DNA of 64,000 nucleotides from Euptelea pleiosperma (Eukaryota; Streptophyta; Magnoliopsida; Ranunculales; Eupteleaceae). Position numbers and translations under genes: made by a program. Location: contig CM068546.1 in the NCBI GenBank assembly GCA_035048495.1, positions 10,156,435-10,220,434 of the forward strand, in the 5' to 3' direction. Below the pieces are notes generated by a model. That model saw nothing but the letters and a program-made list of their open reading frames with translations, searched no databases and was not told the DNA's origin. This document shows positions 57,001 to 64,000 of the stretch, piece by piece (the first letter of the stretch is position 1; the number at the start of each line of letters is the position of its first letter).

Positions 57001-58520
57001 ATATTTTAATAAAATTAATACAACCTTTAATCTAAAACTCTATTTTTTTAAAATTGCTACCATTGAAAAGGTATTGTCGATACGTTTAAAATGAGACCAA
57101 TATCTAATTTTTTTAACATATATTAAAAAATAATATATTTTATTATATATTATATAGGGTTGGCAATGGTTCGAGTTTGAGTTCAAGTTAGATTAGTGTT
57201 AATTCAGACCCAATCCAATAAAAATATATCGATTTAAATTTTGTATGAAAAATTGAATTTTGGAGGTGACGACTGATTGAGTTTTTTAGATGAAAATTGT
57301 GTCAATTTTTTAGAAAAATCTAGGAATAGTGTTATAGAGATAGAGTTTAGAGATGAGTGGTTGGAGTCGGAGTGAGAACTGAGGTGCTCTAAAAGCACTT
57401 TTTATTTAAGTATAATTTTTTTGGTCTCTATTTTAGGGATCTCAATTGTAGAGTCTCCAACTATACGTCATTTCTCTATAATAGAGAATGAACGCCCTCT
57501 AACTGTACGTCAAATGGGGTCTCCATTTTGGAGATCCCCTTTTTAGAGCAACTTCAACGGATATCTCTATTTTAGAGCACAAAAATATTATTATTTATTA
57601 TAAAGTAATTTTATAGCACCTTGGTTACTGTGCGAACTCCAACCACACTCTCCATTTTTATCTCTAAAAATATTTTTCCTTTTAAAAGTACATGACACAA
57701 CTGGTATTAAAAATTAAAATAACACAGGAAAAATGTTAAAACATAAATTTTAACCCATGAACAGTAATGCAGACCCCTTTTACAGACCCATGGGGGTCTC
57801 CAGATTTGGAGACTCAAAATGGGGTCTCTAGAATAGAGACCCCTTTTAGAGTACGGTTGGAGGGAGTCAACTCTCCATTTTGGAGACATAGAGCACGGTT
57901 GGAGATGCTCTGAGTCTATATATTTGGAGACCCATAGAGGGGTCTCTATAAAGATCTCTATTACGGTTCTTGAGATTGTAATTCTCACTTTCCCTTTTTT
58001 ATGCATTAAAGTATAAATTGATATTGGATGTATACTTTTAACTTTCAAACTTTGATTGAAATTAATATAAATTTTAAACTATAAATTTTTTTAATTGATA
58101 TCATTGAAAGGTATCGTCGATAACTTTATAATGAGACTAATATTGAATATTTTCACATATATTTAAAAATAATAATATATTTTTTATTATTTTTTGATAA
58201 GTATATATTTTTATTATATATTAATTAGGGTTGTGAATGGATCGAGTTCGAGTCGGATAAGTGTTGATTTGAAGTCGATCCAATCAAAAAATGTATCGAT
58301 TTGAGTTCTACAAGAAATTTTAAATTGTGGAGGAAAGTGGTGATTGATTGAGTTTTTTAGAAAGAAATTGTATAAGTTTGTGGAGGAAAATCTAGGAATA
58401 GTGTTATAGAAAAGACTTTAGAGTCGATGTGAGAACCGAAGTGCTCTAAAAGCACTTTTTATGTAAATATACTTTTTTGCTATTTCTTTTAGAGATCTTG
58501 GATGGAGATGCTCTTAGAAA
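54050..58520. repeat. Tandem array of a unit of about 570 bp, about seven copies
   Basis: Anchor phrases recur in the same order: CATTTCTCTACAATAGAGAG, CCGTACGCCAAATGGGGTCT, TGCATTAAAGTATAAATTG, GGTATCGTTGATACC, GATCGAGTTCGAGTTGGATC and AATAGTGTTATAGAGATAG. Anchors TGCATTAAAG fall near 54208, 54680, 55260, 55839, 56396, 56951 and 57998. Steps are 472, 580, 579, 557, 555, then a doubled step containing about 450 bp of partly inverted sequence (57540-57990). Units contain MITE-like ends (GAGATGCTCTA). No real ORF. Confidence 0.85.
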
Positions 58521-58831
58521 CCAAATCCTAAACCCCAGGCATATGTGGCGCGTGTCATTGGGCACAAGATCGCCGTTCCAAAATTTTCTCAGATGGGGGC
58601 CGCCAAATCAATTGTTCGAGAGTCCATTTTTGGTTGTTAAGAAAGTAACCCATCTCAATCACTAAAGCATGTACAATTGACAAGTAACCATGACAACTCT
58701 GACATGACTACGTTTGAATATAAGAGTATCTATGCCACGTGGTCACAACATGTTTGTTATGTGAGGAAACTTAGCTCAAACAATGGTAAATTTTAGAGTA
58801 GGTCCACAACCAACATGTAGCTTGAAGAGGT

Positions 58832-61370
58832 TGGAACAAGGGTTTTTCCGCGTCTTTGGATTCGAATCCCTAGAATCAACAAATTTATATGATCCGATTT
58901 CCTGCAAAATTTTAGAGTTGTACAGGGCTCGTGTTGAATGCCGATCTGCACTCGAGGTTAGGGTATGCATATCGAAATGTTGAGCAATGGGAAATGTTGA
59001 GAAAATAACGGAGAGGTGAGAATGATAAAGAAATCGAGATTAAAACAAACATTCTTGAGAGATTTTTATCAACTAATAAAATAAAATGAAAGCACAAATA
59101 TTGAAGATCTCAAATGAAACTAAATAAAAGTCAACTTTATTTCATCAACTAGAAAGTCTCTTACAATAAAAATAAAATAAACAAAAAAACAACTAGTCTA
59201 AGAAGCATTTAAAGAGAATCAAACTACAGAGAGAAAATTATGTAAAGAGAGAAATGAAGAGGGAAGAAATGCTAGAGAGAAAATAAGAGCCGTAGAGAGA
59301 GAAATGAGATTTTAGAGAGAGAAATAGAGAGAACGACTCACCTTTGGGTACTTACCAGCCAATGGATGTGTGCGTGCATCATGAGAAAGAGATGGAGAAG
59401 CAAAAAGGAGGTTGTGGCGATGTGCATGGAATGAGGATTGTAAGGCAACTATGTGCAAAACCGTGAGGTGAGAACTAGATGGCTGGGCTTGTGGAGGAGC
59501 ACACTACAGGCAGCAATGAGGAGGGTATGCACATTGATGTTGAAAGATATGATCGGTAGTGGTGTCGCTTGTTGGAGGATTGTGCGTGGTGCCGCGACAG
59601 TTGAAGAGGAGATCGCAAAAGATCAAGGAGAGGGCATCACGTAATGGAGTGAAGTTGCTTGGACCGTCCGAGATGGTGGCAACAAGCGTGGTGGTGAAGA
59701 TCACCATTGTGATGGTGATAATGGTGAAGACGGGGTTCTCATGATGCCAAAGCTGAGTGAGAGTGTGGCTGTGTGACCAGCAGCGTGGTGGAGAAGGTGT
59801 GAAGGGGATCCAGCCCCGCAAGATCACGGCCTGCAAGTGCTGGTTTGCAACACCTGGTTGCAACACCATTAACGCCGGAGTTGCAGATCTGCAACTCCGG
59901 CAACAATGGAGATGATGGCAGCACAGGTAGTGGTAGATCGCAGGTTGCAGGCCAGCAACATGAAGTGGCTAGAGCAAAAGAGTGGCTCACGTGTTCATCT
60001 TCTCTCTTCCTCTTCTTTTTCTTTTTGTTTTTCTGGTTTCCTCTTTTATTTTATTTTTTAGAAAGAGAGAAAGAGGGCAGGGAGAGGTGAGGACGGCTGA
60101 CAGAGTTGCAATGGGGGAGAGGGTTTGAAAGAAAGGAAATTGTGAGAGTTAGGGTTCGGGTTCCTCCCTTTTCTTTGAAATAACATTTTTCTTTAAAAAA
60201 AAAACACATTCTCTTTGCCAACAACTTTCCTCTTTTAAACACTTCTCAATTAATAAAAATATTTTTTTCAAAGTGTTTTTTTGGAAATAAGGATTAAAAA
60301 CTTTTCACTCTTTTGAACAATTCATGGAATGTTTTACAACATTCCAATTTAAAAAATCTTTTATTCCCAAAATCATTTCTCACCTTTTTGAAAACCAAAA
60401 TTGCCAATTATAACCATATCTTCTAAGGGTCCCGACCCTCCGATTTATTACCAAAAAGTGCTCTCATATTCGTTATATTTTATGTTGCCTTTTAAGCAAT
60501 TTGAGCGAAGGCGTGGGGTCCGCTAGATGGCTAGGTTGTGGGCCATAGATGATAGTGGGCTGCATTTTAGTTCGGCCATGGCCAATATGATTGAACAGGG
60601 AATGATGAGGGCAATTGGATTCTAAGTTGGAATGATAGGAGGAATGATCGGATAATCTGCTGGTGATCGGACGGTAAAAATGGATGTTGATGATTAGATG
60701 AATCATCGGATGGTGAAGATCGGCTAAGGTAGGCTGTAGGCTAAGGTGATTATGAAGAGGAGAGAGGATCGGATGGTTGATCTCGAGAGAGGAGAGAGAA
60801 TTAGGGTTTAGAGAGATGAGATGAAAATTATTACAAAATAAAGAGAAAATGCTAGCAGCGGGTCTTGAACCCTGGTCTTTAACTTGGTCTTCTGTATACT
60901 TCACCAACTGAGCAAGCTTCCATCCTATATTAGTTGATCAGCTTTAATCTCCTTAGTATCTTCTCTAGGGGCTCGTCTCTCCTTCTCTCTTGATATTTTC
61001 TCGGGCTTTTTCAACTCTCTAGCTCTCCCGACATTCGGCATGTATCTTCTTATCCTCAGTCTGTTGGCTCTTGAGCTTTGGTAGACTCTGGCAGTCAGTT
61101 GTGGGTCCGTAATTTATTATAATCGTCCGATTTGGTTTCCTGCAATAGAAAAAAAATACGTACTGAGACTTAATCAAAACAGCTTAATATCTAAACTTTT
61201 GAAAATGGGTTTAATTCATGCAAATAGTCGATTTTCGTCTAAAAAGTGTGTTCTACGCAATGGTAGAAACTCTTACGTGGAAAAACTGACTAAAAGAGAA
61301 ATTTTACATAGGAGAATGTGACAACACTAAAAGGAAAATTATTTAAATAAGCATTTTTGGGCGAATATTA
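58832..61370 (-). mobile_element. Solo LTR of the gypsy-like family, TSD GAGGT
   Basis: 2539 bp. In minus orientation it starts TAATATTCGCC (the TG end mutated to TA) and ends CCCTTGTTCCA. GAGGT flanks it at 58827-58831 and 61371-61375. Same family as 35952-38480 and 41798-44590, without the MITE of the first copy. Confidence 0.85.
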
Positions 61371-61539
61371 GAGGTACAAGCCAGCTGGGTTCACCTAATG
61401 TCCACAACCCCTATTGTGGACCCAAGGTTTACTCTTAACACAGATTAAAATGAATTTAAACTAAAGAGTAAAGACTCAGGTGCTTGAGAATACACTCCCA
61501 TTAGGGTTACTAGGGGAACGCCACATGCAACATGTCCCT

Positions 61540-61805
61540 TACAAATGGCAATCTTAGAGATCACTGACCGTATCGATGTTTGGCCCATCCCTAGGTACCT
61601 ACATTCAAAAAATCAACCCGATTAGTGATTTTTATGGTTGGAGTTGTTTTCATGGGTTGATATTTAACTGTATATTTTAAGCATTATTTGGGGCACTCAG
61701 ATCCAAAGGCTTGAAGTTACTAATCAGGCAGATATTTGGTATATAGGTCCACCTAGGATGAGACAAACATCGATACGGTCAGTGGTCTCTAAGAGTGTGC
61801 CACGT
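61540..61805. mobile_element. MITE family M, copy 8
   Basis: Left TTAGAGATCACTGACCG, GATGTTTGGCCCATCCCTAG; inner AGTTACTAATCAGGC; right GGTCCACCTAGGATG, GGTCAGTGGTCTCTAAGAG and GTGCCACGTG. The following 61805-61985 has repeats of TTTAATGAGGC and TTTAAAATAGAGAG. Confidence 0.7.
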
Positions 61806-62070
61806 GTTTCGACTTTAAAATAGAGAGGCATTTAATGAGGCGTAACCCAACCCAGGTTTTGGCTTTAAAATAGAGAGACATTTAATGAGGCAAGGTTCCG
61901 GCTTTAAAGTAGAGAGGCGTTTAATTGAAGCCCGCATGGACGTCAACTCCGGTTATGGGCCTTTTGGCATTATAATAGTATAGATTATAAGGTCACTAGT
62001 AACACCTATAAGATAGTGACATCTAGATAAATTTTTGGGATATATACCTTCTCTTGTTGCAGGTAGGGCA

Positions 62071-63633
62071 TGTAAAGAATATTTTCATATTCAATTTGGT
62101 AAAGATTCCTGTTTGACATAAAAACATTCTTGTAACCGTTCCTACCAGCACCAATTTAATGTGAAGATGTCGTGGTACGCATACTTCGCCGACTACGAGA
62201 AGACTAGAAGACATAAACAGCAAGAATCAGACGGTTGACGATAGGAGTCATCTGAGTAACTGCCCATTTGTCGATTATAGATCGTGTACGCTCGATTAAG
62301 AAGGTAAGTGACTTAGTGGCCAAAGAAATAGGTTTAAAATGAATAAATATAATGGTCAAACCTAGTCATTGGATAGACCCGAGTCTTAGTCAAAGATATT
62401 GACCTATGGGAGAGTCCAATCGATTGGAGGACTAAATCGATTAGAAGCTACGATGCAGAACTTGATAAATGCCCAATCGATTGGAGACCTCTGTAAAATC
62501 AATTGGAGGCTACGAGGTAGAACATGATCAAAGCCCAATCAATTGGACACATCTGTAAAATCGATTAGAGTCTACGAGACAGAACATGATCACAGCCCAA
62601 TCGATTGGAGACCTCTGTAAAATTGATTGGAGCCTTCGGGAGAAACTTTTTTGAGGCCAATCGATTGGACACTAAACCCAATCGATTGGACCCAGAGTAC
62701 AATCGATTGGACTTAGCACAATTTGAGTCTTTCTCAGATCCAAAATTCTATGTTCCACTCTCCCACGTTCTACAAGACTAAGGGTCACGAATTCTATAAA
62801 TACAGCCATTCTATACCTTCTCTAAACACACACAGAGTGACACAATATTTCAAGAGAGAGAAGAAAATGTTTATTTATTAGAGTGTCAATTCGAAGAGCA
62901 AGAAGCTTATTTCTCATTTACATCTTGTAAGCTTGTTCATCTTCTTGATCAAAGCCAAGTGCATGATACTTTACTCAGCTTAGGTCTCCCACATAGATAT
63001 TCGACCTAGTAACCCGAATGTACCAGTGTGACTCAACACCTTTGAGCAACCTAGGGTTCAAGGTGTACTAAATCCTTCACCTTTGGCAAAGGCGATAGTA
63101 TTGAAAATTAAGATCGGAGCAACTAATCGACGGTAGGTTTGAGGTGTACCAAACTGAACAAGTGGACAAGGCTTCTTCGCTGGAAGGGCGCGCGTAGATT
63201 CGTAGCGTTGATTCAGAGGACGTGGACACATCGGTAGTAGGCCTTGGCTAAGGTTGGAAGTTGTATTTGCAACGGTGTTGCGTAGGTAACTTTTGTTTCG
63301 CTTAACTTTTAGTTAATGATAATTTCCGTCTAGACGTGGTCCCGCGATTTTTCCTTGGCCAAGGTTTCCACATAAAAATCTCGTCTTATGCGATTGTTTG
63401 TTTGTATTCCGCTATCTATCTTGATTAGACCAAACGACGAAAAGAATATACCACGGAGGTATATATTCGATTTAAGTCAGTTGTGATAATCTTTGATCAA
63501 ACAACTAAGCCATGCGATTTTGTTCCCTACCATAGACCAGTAAAACTGTGTAGGTATAATTAATTTTAAATACCTAATCAACCCTCCCTTCTAGGTATAT
63601 TGGATTAAAGAGAACGGACCGGTTGTTACTTCA
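62071..63633 (+). mobile_element. Solo LTR with palindrome array, TSD GGGCA
   Basis: 1563 bp, starts TGTAAAGAATATTTTC and ends GTTACTTCA. GGGCA lies at 62066-62070 and 63634-63638. TATAAATACAG near 62797 is a good core promoter candidate, followed by ACACACACAGAG. Same family as 46574-48164 but in the opposite orientation, 13.9 kb away. Confidence 0.87.
62415..62713. repeat. Array of 11 CCAATCGATTGG-type palindromes
   Basis: Eleven sites within 300 bp, most matching CCAATCGATTGGA, with GAACATGATC and CTACGAG text between them. It lies just upstream of the TATAAATA box of the LTR. Confidence 0.85.
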
Positions 63634-63638
63634 GGGCA

Positions 63639-64000
63639 GGAAATGAGTCGGATCCGAGATATATCTAGGTAGATCCGAATCCCATTTTGAATAGCGTAAT
63701 CTAGATCCAACTCGAATTAATGACCCATAATCCATATCTGAACTATGATTTGAATCTGACCCACATGTAGAATATAGGTTGGATATACTACAAGCTCCAA
63801 ATCCAGAATCCGACCTAATCGTCGTATTCCAAACTCTAAAATTCCGATACGATCCACATCCGAATTGGAACGGCCGTAATAACGAATTGTAACGCTCTCG
63901 GGCAAAAATAGAAAATAAAGGGAAAAATGACGAAAAATAACGGAAATAACGGCCATTTTTTTCACAAAGTTATAACGGAACATAATGGCCGTTATAACAA
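63639..64000. repeat. Unassigned repeat with GGCCGTTATAAC motif
   Basis: GATCCGA and ATCCGAA words recur (63650-63860). The last 120 bp contain ATAACGGCCATT and ATGGCCGTTATAAC, forming a small inverted repeat that runs to the window edge. Related motifs are at 15463 and 17960-18020. Confidence 0.45.

Noticed and set aside
54446..58048. Repeated small minus-strand ORFs (HKWRPHLAYGW, STLYCREMAY)
   Set aside because: They recur only because the DNA is tandemly repeated; frames break between units and no family is recognisable.

Overview
The window is nuclear DNA of a flowering plant. Two host genes have spliced exons with GT-AG introns, and nearly everything else is transposable-element DNA of kinds typical of plants: Ty1/copia and Ty3/gypsy-like LTR elements, TRIMs, L1 and RTE LINEs, a tRNA-derived SINE and several MITE families. 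The very long introns and low gene density suggest a large, repeat-rich genome. I cannot name the species. No CRISPR array, operon or rRNA gene is visible.

Layout. 1-2480: copia remnants and MITEs. 2695-15043 (+): a five-exon gene for a conserved plant protein of unknown function. Its 9.9 kb third intron holds a TRIM, a full-length but decayed copia element and a second TRIM. 15044-19690: intergenic DNA with an RTE LINE split by a MITE, a SINE, an L1 tail and a small tandem repeat. 19691-32576 (-): a seven-exon TIC22-type chloroplast import gene, convergent with the first gene. Its two largest introns (about 4.6 and 7.0 kb) hold RTE and L1 LINEs plus a nested TRIM. 32577-33200: the TIC22 upstream region with GA-rich DNA. 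33350-64000: gene-free repeat territory.

The repeat half can be resolved into insertion events because many insertions still show perfect 5-bp target-site duplications (TSDs). An outer solo LTR (35554-45439, AATAA) contains a non-autonomous gypsy-like element (35952-41725, TCTTT, tRNA-Asp-type primer site) and an opposite-strand solo LTR of the same family (41798-44590, CACAT). A third LTR of that family lies at 58832-61370 (GAGGT). A different LTR family, marked by an array of CCAATCGATTGG palindromes, left two solo LTRs in opposite orientation (46574-48164, GAAGG; 62071-63633, GGGCA). Between them are a MITE-rich zone (48.6-53.6 kb) and a 4.4 kb tandem array of a unit of about 570 bp (54.05-58.5 kb).

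The two host genes are the only loci whose reading frames are intact across all splice junctions. Every transposon coding region checked carries stops, frameshifts or lost catalytic residues. I found no convincing new multi-gene system. The most unusual items are the nested LTR history, the palindrome-bearing LTR family, the micro-inversion in the copia element, and the stop-codon pattern in the gag-like ORF.
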